A stretch of 64,000 nt of DNA from Cereibacter azotoformans. GTDB taxonomy: Bacteria > Pseudomonadota > Alphaproteobacteria > Rhodobacterales > Rhodobacteraceae. The notes below the pieces were generated by a model, which searched no databases, was not told where the DNA came from, and saw only the letters and a list, made by a program, of their open reading frames with translations. Shown piece after piece: positions 54,841 to 63,839 of the stretch; position 1 is the first letter of the stretch, and every line of letters begins with the position of its first letter. Both the position numbers and the translations under genes were made by a program. Location of the stretch: contig JAGFXX010000001.1 of the NCBI GenBank assembly GCA_017599285.1, forward strand, positions 186,001 to 250,000, in the 5' to 3' direction.

Positions 54841-55641
54841 TCATCGCAGCCGGCGCAGGAACTCCCGCAGCAGCGTCTCGAGCTTGGCCGCTCCGAGGGG
54901 CGCCATCGCCTTGGTGTGCTCGTGGCTGATCGCCTCGTCGGACAGGCCCGCGCCCATGTTGGTGATGGTCGAGATCGCCGCGACGCGCAGCCCGAGGAAG
55001 CGGGCGAGGATCACTTCGGGCACGGTGGACATGCCGACCGCATCCGCGCCGAGGGTCCGGGCCATGCGGATCTCGGCCGGCGTCTCGAAGGAGGGGCCCG
55101 AGAACCAGGCATAGACCCCTTCGCTAAGATCCACGCCTGCGGCGCGGGCGGCCTCGCGCAGCCGCGCGCGCAGGGCCGGATCGTGGGCGTCGGTCATGGG
55201 CACGAAGCGGGCGTCCGACGGCTCGCCGATCAGCGGGTTGGCGCCGGACAGGTTGATATGGTCCGACAGCAGCATGAGGCTGCCCGGCGGCAGGTCGGCC
55301 CGCAGGCTTCCGGCCGCATTGGTCGCGATCAGCGCCTCGGCCCCCAGTTCCTTCAGCACGGCCAGCGGCAGGCGCATCGCGGCCGGGTTGCCGCTCTCGT
55401 AGTAATGGGCCCGCCCGCCGAAGACGGCCACGCGCACCCCCTCGAGGGTGCCCACCACCAGCTTCGGATTGTGGCCCGAGACACCGGCATGGGGAAAGCC
55501 CGTCAGCTCCTCGTAGGGCAGCGCCACGCCCTCGACCGCTTCGGCCAGATGGCCCAGCCCCGAGCCGAGCACGAGGCCGAGCCGCACCGGCTCGTGCCCC
55601 GCACGCGCCCGGATCTGGCCTGCGATCGTCTCGACGGGCAT
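54841..55641 (-). CDS. punA: Purine nucleoside phosphorylase (trimeric type)
   Basis: A 266-residue enzyme that splits guanosine and inosine with phosphate to base and ribose-1-phosphate. Conserved features are LVLGSGLGHLAE near the start, FGGRAHYYESGNP (~75), LIATNAAGSLRADLPPGSLMLLSDHINLSGANPL and MSTVPEVILARFLGLRV. It is one base from the nucleoside permease gene upstream, so uptake and phosphorolysis are in one operon. Confidence 0.93.
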   Translation of the reverse strand: MPVETIAGQIRARAGHEPVRLGLVLGSGLGHLAEAVEGVALPYEELTGFPHAGVSGHNPKLVVGTLEGVRVAVFGGRAHYYESGNPAAMRLPLAVLKELGAEALIATNAAGSLRADLPPGSLMLLSDHINLSGANPLIGEPSDARFVPMTDAHDPALRARLREAARAAGVDLSEGVYAWFSGPSFETPAEIRMARTLGADAVGMSTVPEVILARFLGLRVAAISTITNMGAGLSDEAISHEHTKAMAPLGAAKLETLLREFLRRLR

Positions 55642-55642
55642 C

Positions 55643-56608
55643 TCAGCGCTCCTTCACATAGGGTTGGCCGCCGGCGCGCGGCGGGATCGCCTTGCCGACG
55701 AAGCCGGCCAGGATGATGACGGTGAGAATGTAGGGAAGCGCCTGCATGAACTGCACCGGAAGCGGCACCCCCCAGAGGTTCAGCGACTGGTAACGGTTGG
55801 CCACCGCCTCGAGCAGGCCAAAGAGCATGGTCGCCCCCAGCGCCTGCCACGGCCGCCACTTGGCGAAGATCAGGGCGGCGAGCGCGATGTAGCCGCGCCC
55901 CGCCGTCATCTCCTTGACGAACCCCGCCGAGAGCCCGCAGGCGAGGTAAGCCCCCGCGAGCCCGGTCAGAAGCCCGCAGATCGCCACCGCGGCGTAGCGG
56001 ATGCCCACCACCGAGACGCCCGCCGTATCGACCGCGGCCGGGTTCTCGCCGACGGCGCGCAGCCTCAGCCCGAAGCGTGTCCGGTAGAGCAGCCACCACG
56101 ACAGCGGCACGAGCGCGAAGGCGACATAGACGAGGGCGGTGTGTCCCGAGATCAGCTCGTAATAGATCGGGCCGATCACCGGCACCTCGCGCAGCTCGCG
56201 CGCGAAGGGCAGCGTGATCGGCATGAACCGCGCCGCTCCCTCGAGGGAGGGCGTGCGGCCCCCTAGCGCGAACCAGTACTGTCCCAGCAGCACCGTCAGC
56301 CCCGAGGCGAGGAAGTTGATCGCCACGCCCGAAATCAGCTGGTTGCCGCGGAAGGTGATCGAGGCGAGCCCGTGGATCGCCGACATCATCAGCGCCGCCA
56401 CCAGCCCGGCCAGCACGCCCAGCCAGACCGATCCGGTCACGAAGGCCACCGCCGCCGAGAGGAAGGCCGCCGAGAGCATCTTGCCCTCGAGCCCGATGTC
56501 GAAGATCCCCGCGCGTTCCGAAAAGAGCCCGGCAAGGCAGGCCAGCAACAGCGGCGCGCCCAGCCGGATCATCGAATCGAGGATCTGGAGGAGGGTCGGC
56601 AGATCCAT
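55643..56608 (-). CDS. Nucleoside ABC transporter permease 2
   Basis: A 321-residue permease of the BPD2/RbsC-like family with eight to ten hydrophobic helices. It contains ERAGIFDIGLEGKMLSAAF (~30-48) and RTRFGLRLRAVGENPAAVDTAGV, the EAA-like cytosolic loop of this group. Its start overlaps the stop of the first permease by one base. It forms a heterodimeric channel with the preceding gene product, as in NupPQ-type nucleoside importers. Confidence 0.9.
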   Translation of the reverse strand: MDLPTLLQILDSMIRLGAPLLLACLAGLFSERAGIFDIGLEGKMLSAAFLSAAVAFVTGSVWLGVLAGLVAALMMSAIHGLASITFRGNQLISGVAINFLASGLTVLLGQYWFALGGRTPSLEGAARFMPITLPFARELREVPVIGPIYYELISGHTALVYVAFALVPLSWWLLYRTRFGLRLRAVGENPAAVDTAGVSVVGIRYAAVAICGLLTGLAGAYLACGLSAGFVKEMTAGRGYIALAALIFAKWRPWQALGATMLFGLLEAVANRYQSLNLWGVPLPVQFMQALPYILTVIILAGFVGKAIPPRAGGQPYVKER

Positions 56609-57702
56609 CACTTCGCCCCCTTCCGCGCGCGCAGGAACAGGGCCTCGACCGGCTGACGCACCATGTTGTCGAGCGCCCCGGTGAAGAGGATCACCAGCGC
56701 CTGGATCACGGTGATCAGCTCCCGCGGGATCGAGGTCCAGAGCGCAAGCTCCGCGCCCCCCTGATAGAGGAAGCCGAACAGCAGCGCCGCCAGCAGCACC
56801 CCGAACGGGTGGCTCCGCCCCATCAGCGCCACCGCGATGCCGATGAAGCCCGCCCCCTCGACCGAGTTCAGCACCAGCCGCTCGGCCTCGCCCATCACGT
56901 TGTTGATCGCCATGAGGCCCGCCAGCGCCCCCGAGATCAGCATGGCCAGCATGGTGATGCGGACGGGCGAGATCCCGGCATAGACGGCGGCCTTTTCGGA
57001 CTTGCCGAAGGCGCGGATCTCGTAGCCGAGCCGCGTCCGCCAGATCAGCGCCCAGACGAGGATGCAGGCCCCGATCGCGACGAAAAGGCTGATGTTGGCG
57101 GGAGTCGTCCGGGCGAAGGGGATGCCGATGGCGGTGAGCATGTCGCCGATGCCGGGCAGGTTCGTGCCCGCGGGAAAGCGCGCGGTCGCCGGGTCCATGC
57201 TGCCGGTCGGGCGCAGCACGTTGACAAGGACGTAGTTCAGCAGCGAGGCGGCGATGAAGTTGAACATGATCGTCGTGATGACGATATGGCTGCCGCGGCG
57301 GGCCTGAAGCCAGGCGGGCAGGGCGGCCCAGAGCGCGCCGAAGGCCGCGCCCATCGCCGCGGCCCCGATCAGCGCCAGCGACCAGTGCGGCCAGGGCACG
57401 AAGAGGCAGGCGAGCGCCACCCCGAGCCCGCCCAGCGTCGCCTGACCCTCGCCGCCGATGTTGAACAGGCCCGCGTGGAAGGCCACCGACACGGCCAGCC
57501 CGGTGAAGATGAAGTTCGTCGCGTAATAGAGCGTGTAGCCCCAGCCGTAGCTGGAGCCGAGCGCCCCCGTCACCATGAGTTTCATCGCCTCCCACGGGTT
57601 CTCGCCGATGGCGAGGATCACCAGCGACGAGATGGCAAAGGCCACCAGAAGCGAGATCAGCGGCACGAGGAGCGCATCCGCCCAGCCCGGCATCCTGTCC
57701 AT
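56608..57702 (-). CDS. Nucleoside ABC transporter permease 1
   Basis: A 364-residue inner-membrane permease with about ten hydrophobic helices, including AFHAGLFNIGGEGQATLGGLGVAL and RTRLGYEIRAFGKSEKAAVYAGIS, the paralogous counterparts of the motifs in permease 2. The longer N terminus fits the larger partner in BMP-type nucleoside transporters. One-base overlaps join it to the ATPase gene upstream and permease 2 downstream. Confidence 0.9.
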   Translation of the reverse strand: MDRMPGWADALLVPLISLLVAFAISSLVILAIGENPWEAMKLMVTGALGSSYGWGYTLYYATNFIFTGLAVSVAFHAGLFNIGGEGQATLGGLGVALACLFVPWPHWSLALIGAAAMGAAFGALWAALPAWLQARRGSHIVITTIMFNFIAASLLNYVLVNVLRPTGSMDPATARFPAGTNLPGIGDMLTAIGIPFARTTPANISLFVAIGACILVWALIWRTRLGYEIRAFGKSEKAAVYAGISPVRITMLAMLISGALAGLMAINNVMGEAERLVLNSVEGAGFIGIAVALMGRSHPFGVLLAALLFGFLYQGGAELALWTSIPRELITVIQALVILFTGALDNMVRQPVEALFLRARKGAK

Positions 57703-59279
57703 CAGGCGGCCCCCCTCGTGTCGTCCACGCCGGCCATCAGCAGGCCCAGCTCGCGCTCGTTCGTTGCCGCCGGGTCGCGCAGGCCCATGATGCGACCGTC
57801 GAACATCACCGCGATCCGGTCCGAGAGGCTCAGGATCTCGTCGAGTTCCACGCTGACCAGAAGGATCGCCTTGCCCGCGTCGCGCAGCGCCACGATCTGC
57901 TTGTGGATGAACTCGATGGCGCCGATGTCCACGCCGCGCGTCGGTTGCCCGATCAGCAGCAGATCGGGGTTGCGCTCGATCTCGCGGGCCACGATCAGCT
58001 TCTGCTGATTGCCGCCCGAGAAACTCTTGCCCTCAAGCGAGGCGATGGGCGGGCGCACGTCGAAACGCGCCATCTTGCCCTCGCAGTCGGTGCGCAGCGC
58101 CTCATTGTCCATGAAGAACCGCCCCGAGCGGTATTCCGGCGCGTCCTGATAGCCGAAGGCTACATTCTCCCACGCCGCGAAGTCGAGGATCAGGCCCAGA
58201 TGCTGCCGGTCCTCGGGCACATGGGCGATGCCGGCCGCGCGCCGGGCGCGCCCGTTGCAGCCCCGCCCCGAGAGATCCAGCTCGGTCCCGTTCAGCCGCA
58301 CATGCCCCGTGCCGCGCGCGATCCCGCCCAGCACCTCCAGAAGCTCGGACTGGCCGTTGCCCGCGACGCCGGCGATGCCGAGGATCTCGCCCGCGCGCAC
58401 CGCAAGGCTCACGCCCTTGAGCCGCTCGACGCCATGAGCATCGCGCACCCGCAGATCCTCGACCTCGAGCACCGTCCGGCCCGGCGCGGCCGGTGCCTTG
58501 TCCACGCGCAGCAGCACCTTGCGCCCTACCATCAGCTCGGCCAGCGCCTCGGGGCTCGTTTGGGCCGTCCGCACGGTCGCCACCATCTCGCCGCGGCGCA
58601 TCACGCTCACCTCGTCGGTGATCTCCATGATCTCGCGCAGCTTGTGGGTGATGAGGATGATGGTCTTGCCCTGTTGCTTCAGCCCCCCGAGTATGCGGAA
58701 CAGATGGTCCGCCTCGGCGGGTGTCAGCACGCCCGTGGGCTCGTCGAGGATCAGGATGTCGGCCTGCCGGTAGAGCGCCTTGAGGATCTCGACCCGCTGC
58801 TGGTGGCCGACCGACAGATCCTCGACCAGCGCATCGGGATCGACGTCGAGCTCGTAATCCTCGGCCAGCCGCGTGAGCTCCCTCCGGGCCTTGGCAAGCG
58901 CGGGGCGCAGCCGCGGGCCGTCCTCGGCGCCCAGGATGACATTCTCGAGCACGGTGAAATTCGGGACCAGCTTGAAATGCTGGAACACCATTCCGATGCC
59001 GGCGCGGATGGCGCTCTGGCTGTCGGGAATGGCGGTGGGCTTTCCGCCGATCAGGATCTCGCCCGAATCCGCCCGGTAAAAGCCGTAGAGGATCGACATG
59101 AGCGTGGACTTGCCCGCCCCATTCTCGCCCACGATGCCGTGGATCGTGCCGCGGGCGACCCTCACCGAGATGTCGCGGTTCGCCTGCACCGGCCCGAAGG
59201 CCTTCGAGATCCCCCGCAGTTCGATGGCCGGGGGAAGGGCGGCCGCCTCCGGCCGCCCCTGTGCCTGCCGCTCGGCCAT
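57702..59279 (-). CDS. Nucleoside ABC transporter ATPase (fused double domain)
   Basis: A 525-residue protein with two ABC domains. The first has Walker A GENGAGKST (~50-58), signature LSVGHQQRVEI and Walker B ILILDEPTGVLTP. The second has GVAGNGQSELLEV in place of a canonical Walker A, signature FSGGNQQK and LLLIGQPTRGVDIGA. Such an asymmetric pair is normal for sugar/nucleoside importers, where one site is degenerate. It lies two bases after the binding-protein gene. Confidence 0.92.
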   Translation of the reverse strand: MAERQAQGRPEAAALPPAIELRGISKAFGPVQANRDISVRVARGTIHGIVGENGAGKSTLMSILYGFYRADSGEILIGGKPTAIPDSQSAIRAGIGMVFQHFKLVPNFTVLENVILGAEDGPRLRPALAKARRELTRLAEDYELDVDPDALVEDLSVGHQQRVEILKALYRQADILILDEPTGVLTPAEADHLFRILGGLKQQGKTIILITHKLREIMEITDEVSVMRRGEMVATVRTAQTSPEALAELMVGRKVLLRVDKAPAAPGRTVLEVEDLRVRDAHGVERLKGVSLAVRAGEILGIAGVAGNGQSELLEVLGGIARGTGHVRLNGTELDLSGRGCNGRARRAAGIAHVPEDRQHLGLILDFAAWENVAFGYQDAPEYRSGRFFMDNEALRTDCEGKMARFDVRPPIASLEGKSFSGGNQQKLIVAREIERNPDLLLIGQPTRGVDIGAIEFIHKQIVALRDAGKAILLVSVELDEILSLSDRIAVMFDGRIMGLRDPAATNERELGLLMAGVDDTRGAA

Positions 59280-59281
59280 TC

Positions 59282-60277
59282 TCAGAAGGTCGCGGCGGGG
59301 CAGGTGTTGTCGGACATGTAGTCGTGCACCTCGATCTCGCCCGACTTGATCTGTTCGGCCGCGGTATCGACAGCGGTCTTCATCTCCTCGGTCACGAGAG
59401 CGGCGTTGTGTTCGTCCAGCGCGTAGCCGACGCCGTCGCCGGCCAGATCCGCAACGAACGTGCCCGTCTCGAGGTCGGTGCCCGCCACGAAGGCGTCATG
59501 CACCGTATTGTCCACCCGCTTGATCATCGAGGTCAGCACCTTGCCCGGATGCAGGTGGTTCTGGTTGCTGTCCACCCCGATCGAGAGGATGTTCTCGTCC
59601 GCCGCCGCCTGCAGCACGCCCAGGCCGGTCGAGCCCGCGGCGGCATAGATCACGTCCGCCCCCTGCGAGATCTGCGACCGGGCCAGCTCCGCGCCCTTGA
59701 CCGGATCGGCCCAGGCCGCCGGGGTGGTGCCGGTCATGTTGATCACGACCCGCGCCTCGGCGTTCACCGCCTTCACGCCCTGCGCATAGCCGCAGGCAAA
59801 CTTGCGGATCAGCGGGATGTCCATGCCGCCCACGAAGCCCACGGTGGCCGTCTTCGAGGCCATGGCCGCCATCATCCCCACGAGATACGAGCCCTGATGT
59901 TCGGAAAAGATCACCGAGCGGACGTTGGGCTGGTCCACCACCGCGTCGATGATGGCAAAGCGCGTGTCGGGATAGTCCGGGGCCACCTTGTCGAGAACCT
60001 CTCCGAAGGCAAAGCCCGTCATCACGATCGGATTGGCGCCCGTCTCGGCCAGCCGGCGCAGCGCCTGCTCGCGCTGTGCCTCGGACTGCATCTCCAGTTC
60101 CTTGTAGCTGCCGCCGGTCTCCTGCACCCAGCGTTGCGCGCCGTTGAAGGCCGCCTCGTTGAAGGACTTGTCGAACTTGCCGCCCAGATCGAAGATCAGC
60201 GCCGGATCGGCCAGCGCGGCCCCTGCGGTCAGCGCAAGGGCCGCGGCAGTGCCGGCAAGGGTCTTGGTGAAGGTCAT
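59282..60277 (-). CDS. BMP-family nucleoside-binding protein
   Basis: A 331-residue periplasmic binding protein. The start at 60277 (MTFTKTLAGTAAALALTAGAALA) gives a Sec signal without a lipobox Cys. The mature part begins DPALIFDLGGKFDKSFNEAAF, the Med/BMP signature, and continues with NPIVMTGFAFGEVLDKVAPDYPDTRFAIID and GADVIYAAAGSTGLGVLQAA. It delivers a purine nucleoside to the following transporter genes; substrate is inferred from family and the linked punA. Confidence 0.92.
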   Translation of the reverse strand: MTFTKTLAGTAAALALTAGAALADPALIFDLGGKFDKSFNEAAFNGAQRWVQETGGSYKELEMQSEAQREQALRRLAETGANPIVMTGFAFGEVLDKVAPDYPDTRFAIIDAVVDQPNVRSVIFSEHQGSYLVGMMAAMASKTATVGFVGGMDIPLIRKFACGYAQGVKAVNAEARVVINMTGTTPAAWADPVKGAELARSQISQGADVIYAAAGSTGLGVLQAAADENILSIGVDSNQNHLHPGKVLTSMIKRVDNTVHDAFVAGTDLETGTFVADLAGDGVGYALDEHNAALVTEEMKTAVDTAAEQIKSGEIEVHDYMSDNTCPAATF

Positions 60278-60344
60278 GGAGCTCTCCCGGTTGTCGTTTC
60301 GCGCGGCCGGCTCTTTGCCTGTCCGGTCGCGGCAGGTCCGGCTC

Positions 60345-60375
60345 AATCTAGGGCCGAAGGGTGCAACAGGGTCAA
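60345..60375 (-). promoter_or_regulatory. Candidate promoter of the nucleoside transport operon
   Basis: On the minus strand TTGACC (60375-60370) and TAGATT (60350-60345) are 19 bp apart, 67 bases before the binding-protein start. Spacing is longer than ideal, so this is tentative. Confidence 0.35.
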
Positions 60376-60431
60376 CAGGATTCTGCAAGGCGGTGCGAGG
60401 GCTTCCACTGCGGGCCTCCCGTGCCGCGGCG

Positions 60432-60914
60432 TCAGCCCAGGCCGCGGCTCATGACGATCGCGTCGAGCCGCTGGCCGTCGGGCGTCCGGTAGTAGCCGCG
60501 CCGGCGCCCGGCCTCGCCAAAGCCCGCCGCCGCGTAGAGGCCGAGGGCAGGGGCATTGTCGGCCGCCACTTCGAGAAAGGCCCTCTCGGCTCCGCGCGCG
60601 CGGGCGGCCCCGAGAAAGGCTTCCACCAGCTGCCGGCCAAGGCCGCAGCGCCGCGCGCCGGGATCCACGGCCAGCGTCAGGATCTCGGCCTCGCCCGCGA
60701 TGGCGCGCCCGAGCAGGAAGGCCCGAGGCTCCCGCCCCTGCACCGCCTCGGCGGTCGAGCCGGGCTGCGGCAGGGCCAGCAGAAAGACGGAGGGCTCCCC
60801 CAGCAGGGCCCGGAAGTCGCCGGCGGCCCAGGGGGGCGGCGTCACGAACACCCGGCCGTGGAGCGCCGCAAGCGCGGTGGGCCCGGCCGGCACCATCGCG
60901 GCCGCCTCGCTCAC
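60432..60914 (-). CDS. rimI: Ribosomal-protein-alanine N-acetyltransferase
   Basis: A 160-residue GNAT protein. The acetyl-CoA site is the AVDPGARRCGLGRQLVEAFL stretch (~90-109; RxxGxG/A type), followed by FLEVAADNAPALGLYAAAGFGEAGRRRGYY. The likely target is the N-terminal alanine of ribosomal protein S18. The GTG start at 60914 overlaps the tsaB stop (GTGA); an ATG six codons later is the alternative. The tsaB-rimI pairing is common in bacteria and supports the name. Confidence 0.85.
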   Translation of the reverse strand: MSEAAAMVPAGPTALAALHGRVFVTPPPWAAGDFRALLGEPSVFLLALPQPGSTAEAVQGREPRAFLLGRAIAGEAEILTLAVDPGARRCGLGRQLVEAFLGAARARGAERAFLEVAADNAPALGLYAAAGFGEAGRRRGYYRTPDGQRLDAIVMSRGLG

Positions 60915-61519
60915 AGGATCACCGGCGGGGGATCGGCCGCGGGAGCCGCATCCGCCCCGCGCAGATAGAACGGAGCCGGCCGCGGTTGCGGCTCCCCCAG
61001 TCGGGCGAGCGCCACGCGGCCGATGGCCTCGGCCAGCGGGTAGAGCGGGGCCACCACATCCGCAAAGGCCGCACTGCCCACCTGCCGGCGCGCCGCCACC
61101 TGCAGCCCCGTGCGCGCGACCAGCCGGGCCGGCGCCTCCCCATCCTTCAGATAGACCTCGTCCCGCCGGGCATCCTCGATCACCGCGACGGGCCCGGCCA
61201 GCCCCAGCGCCAGCGCCTCGAAGCGCGAGACCCCCAGCGCGGGCCGCCCGAGCGCCAGCGCAAGCCCCCGCGCCGCGGCGACCGCGATCCGCACGCCGGT
61301 GAAGTTGCCCGGCCCGGTGCCCACCGCCAGCGCGTCCAGATCGGCCCAGCCCATCCCGCCCTCGACCAGCAGCTCCGCCAGAAGCGGCATCAGCCGCTCG
61401 GCCTGGCCCTTCTCCATCGGCTCGAGCCGGCCTGACACCAGACGGTCGCCCGAAAGCAATGCGGCCGCGCAATGCGCGGCCGACGTGTCGAAGGCCAGGA
61501 TCCTCGGCTCAGGCCGCAA
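60911..61519 (-). CDS. tsaB: tRNA threonylcarbamoyladenosine biosynthesis protein TsaB
   Basis: About 202 residues of the ASKHA fold. The N terminus ILAFDTSAAHCAAALLSGDRLV and the block LDALAVGTGPGNFTGVRIAVAAARGLALALG are family hallmarks. It scaffolds TsaD in making t6A37 on tRNAs. The start is TTG at 61519, overlapping the nfuA 3' end by 11 bases; no better in-frame start preserves the family N terminus. rimI follows directly. Confidence 0.9.
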   Translation of the reverse strand: MRPEPRILAFDTSAAHCAAALLSGDRLVSGRLEPMEKGQAERLMPLLAELLVEGGMGWADLDALAVGTGPGNFTGVRIAVAAARGLALALGRPALGVSRFEALALGLAGPVAVIEDARRDEVYLKDGEAPARLVARTGLQVAARRQVGSAAFADVVAPLYPLAEAIGRVALARLGEPQPRPAPFYLRGADAAPAADPPPVIL

Positions 61520-62069
61520 CCGGGCGCACCTCGAGCACTTCGGGGATATAGTGCCGGAGCAGGTTCTCGATCCCCATCTTCAGCGTCAGCGTCGAAGAGG
61601 GGCAGCCCGCGCAGGCGCCCTGCATGTGCAGATAGACGATGCCGCGGTCAAAGCCGTGGAAGGTGATGTCTCCCCCGTCCTGCGCCACGGCCGGGCGCAC
61701 GCGCGTGTCAAGCAACTCCTTGATCTGGCGCACGATCTCCTCGTCCGGCCCGTCATGGGTCGCATGACCCGAGGCCGCCTGCTCGCCCTCGAGCACCGGC
61801 GCCCCCGACTGGTAGTGCTCCATGATGGCGCCGAGGATCGCCGGCTTCACATGGTCCCAGACGACCTCATCCTCCTTGGTCACGGCGATGAAGTCCGTGC
61901 CGAAGAAGACCGAGGCCACACCGCCGGCGCCGAAGATCCGCCGCGCAAGCGGGGATGTCGCCGCCGCCTCGGCGCTTGCGAAATCCGCGGTGCCCGCCTC
62001 CAGCACCATCTGGCCGGGCAGAAACTTCAGCGTCGCCGGGTTCGGCGTGGATTCGGTCTGGATGAACAT
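61509..62069 (-). CDS. nfuA: NfuA-type iron-sulfur cluster carrier
   Basis: A 186-residue protein. The N-terminal Nfu-N domain (MFIQTESTPNPATLKFLPG, ~1-90) and the C-terminal NifU-like domain (~110-180) are joined by a short polar linker. The latter's cluster-binding CxxC is C153 and C156 in GACAGCPSS. It receives and delivers Fe-S clusters in the cytoplasm. It overlaps tsaB. Confidence 0.93.
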   Translation of the reverse strand: MFIQTESTPNPATLKFLPGQMVLEAGTADFASAEAAATSPLARRIFGAGGVASVFFGTDFIAVTKEDEVVWDHVKPAILGAIMEHYQSGAPVLEGEQAASGHATHDGPDEEIVRQIKELLDTRVRPAVAQDGGDITFHGFDRGIVYLHMQGACAGCPSSTLTLKMGIENLLRHYIPEVLEVRPVAA

Positions 62070-62176
62070 GGGGCAGCCTCCGCGATCAGGTCCCGATATG
62101 CGCTTCCCGACCCCCCGAGTCAAGAAAGGCGCCCGCACAGCGCGCAGATCGTCCGCCCGATCCCGGACCTGCGCCC

Positions 62177-62222
62177 TTCATTCTGGGCCAAATATCCCGG
62201 GGGTCCGGGGGCAGAGCCCCCG
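62177..62222 (+). repeat. 46-bp interspersed REP-like repeat, copy 2
   Basis: It matches the copy at 40509-40554 at 42 of 46 positions, with the hairpin GGGGGC-AGA-GCCCCC and the CAAATATCCCGGGGG core. It lies in the gap between the nfuA start and the universal stress gene's 3' end. Differences are at positions 11, 12, 29 and 39. Confidence 0.8.
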
Positions 62223-62252
62223 GCCCTTGGCCCCGGCACGACCGCCAAAGGC

Positions 62253-62708
62253 TCAGGTGATCGCCTCCAGCCGCTCCTTCGACATCTCGCCGGGCACGAT
62301 GGTGATCGGGATCGGCAGGTTGCCCGAGTTCCGGCTCATCTGCGTGACCAGCGGGCCCGGCCCGGCCTTCTCGGTCGAGGCGCCGAGCACGAGCACCCCG
62401 ATCGCCGGATCCTCCTTCACCTGCGCAAGGATCTCCTGCACCGGATCGCCCTCGCGGATCACAAGCTCGGGATCGATCCCCTGCCGGTCGCGCATCCACT
62501 TGGCGAAGACCTCGAAATGGGCCTCGATCCGTTCGCGCGCCTCGCTGCGCATCAGGTCGGCGACGCCCATCCAGTGCTGGTATTCCTCGGGCGGGATGAT
62601 CGACAGGATCTGCACCCCCGCGCCCGTGTGGGCGGCGCGCAGCGCGGCAAACCGCATCGCGTTCAGGCATTCGCGGCTGTCGTCCAGAACGACCAGAAAC
62701 TTGCGCAT
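62253..62708 (-). CDS. Universal stress protein (UspA family)
   Basis: A 151-residue single-domain UspA protein. The N terminus MRKFLVVLDDSRECLNAMRFA has the typical strand and Asp. The C-terminal nucleotide loop reads VLVLGASTEKAGPGPLVTQMS, near the family GxxGxxxxxGS motif but with some substitution. ATP binding is therefore possible but not certain. It lies alone, between a repeat and ilvE. Confidence 0.88.
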   Translation of the reverse strand: MRKFLVVLDDSRECLNAMRFAALRAAHTGAGVQILSIIPPEEYQHWMGVADLMRSEARERIEAHFEVFAKWMRDRQGIDPELVIREGDPVQEILAQVKEDPAIGVLVLGASTEKAGPGPLVTQMSRNSGNLPIPITIVPGEMSKERLEAIT

Positions 62709-62761
62709 CACACCCTCCCTGACCGCCGGATCATGGCGAAGCCCGCCCGAGGAGGCAAGCC

Positions 62762-63625
62762 TCAGCCGGCCGAACGGGCCCAGTCCCAGTAAAGCTGCCG
62801 GGCCAGCCGCGTCACGGAACCCACCTGATAGGTCGTGCCGTCGAACTCCGTCACTGGTGTCACCTTGGCGAAGTTGCCCGACAGGAACACCTCGTCCGCC
62901 CCGTGGAAATCCTCGAAGGTCAGCACCGTCTCGACCACATCCACCCCGTCCCCGCGGAGGTTCGCGATATGGCGCGCGCGGGTGATGCCGGACAGGAAGG
63001 TGCCGTTGGCCACCGGGGTGAAGACCACGCCGTCCTTTACCATGAAGACGTTCGCCGTCGCCGTCTCGGCCACATTGCCCATCGCATCGGCCACCAGCGC
63101 GTTGCCGTAGCCTTTCGACCGCGCCTCGACCAGCATCCGCGCATTGTTCGGATAAAGGCAACCCGCCTTGGCGTTGCAGACATTGTCCTCCAGCACCGGG
63201 CGGCGAAAGCGCGTGCGGGTGAGGGTGGTCGTGGCCTCGGGTGCGGGCATCGGCACTTCCTCGAGGCAGAGGGCGAAGCCGGTCGAGCCCGGCTTTGGCG
63301 CCACGCCCAGGTCGGACCCGTCGAGCGCCCAGTACATCGGCCGGATATAGACAGCCTGATCCCGCCCGTAGGCCCTGAGCCCGTCGCGGGCGATCGCCAC
63401 CATCTCGTCGGTGGCCACGGTCGGCGTGATCATCAGCGCCTCGGCCGAGCGGTTCACGCGGGCGCAGTGGGCCTCGAGGTCCGGCGCCACCCCGTCGAAG
63501 AACCGCGCCCCGTCGAACACCGAAGAGCCCTGCCAGATCCCGTGATCGGCCGCGCGCATGACCGGCACGTCGCCCTCGTGCCAGCGGCCCTCAAAGAAGG
63601 TGCGGATGTTCTTGCCGAATGCCAT
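62762..63625 (-). CDS. ilvE: Branched-chain amino acid aminotransferase
   Basis: A 287-residue fold-type IV PLP enzyme for the final step of Val, Leu and Ile synthesis. The PLP Lys is residue 153 in NVCNAKAGCLYPNNARM. The C-terminal phosphate-binding region is VFLSGNFAKVTPVTEFDG. D-alanine aminotransferase is a related alternative, but the chain length and substrate loop fit IlvE-like proteins. GGAGACCAG precedes the ATG. Confidence 0.85.
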   Translation of the reverse strand: MAFGKNIRTFFEGRWHEGDVPVMRAADHGIWQGSSVFDGARFFDGVAPDLEAHCARVNRSAEALMITPTVATDEMVAIARDGLRAYGRDQAVYIRPMYWALDGSDLGVAPKPGSTGFALCLEEVPMPAPEATTTLTRTRFRRPVLEDNVCNAKAGCLYPNNARMLVEARSKGYGNALVADAMGNVAETATANVFMVKDGVVFTPVANGTFLSGITRARHIANLRGDGVDVVETVLTFEDFHGADEVFLSGNFAKVTPVTEFDGTTYQVGSVTRLARQLYWDWARSAG

Positions 63626-63839
63626 TCTGGTCTCCTGCCTCTTGCGGCCGCCACTTAATCACCGGGCGGGGGCCGGGTCCAGACGGCTCCCGGCCCGCCC
63701 GCTCCCGCCCCGGTCGGCGGATTTCCCCAGCGGAAACGAAACGTGAGTTGCCCGGAGAAACGGCCGGCACCACCTTGTCGGCAAGGCGCGGCCAGAAGCG
63801 GCCGCCTGCAACAAAAACACAACGAGCAGGACCATTTCC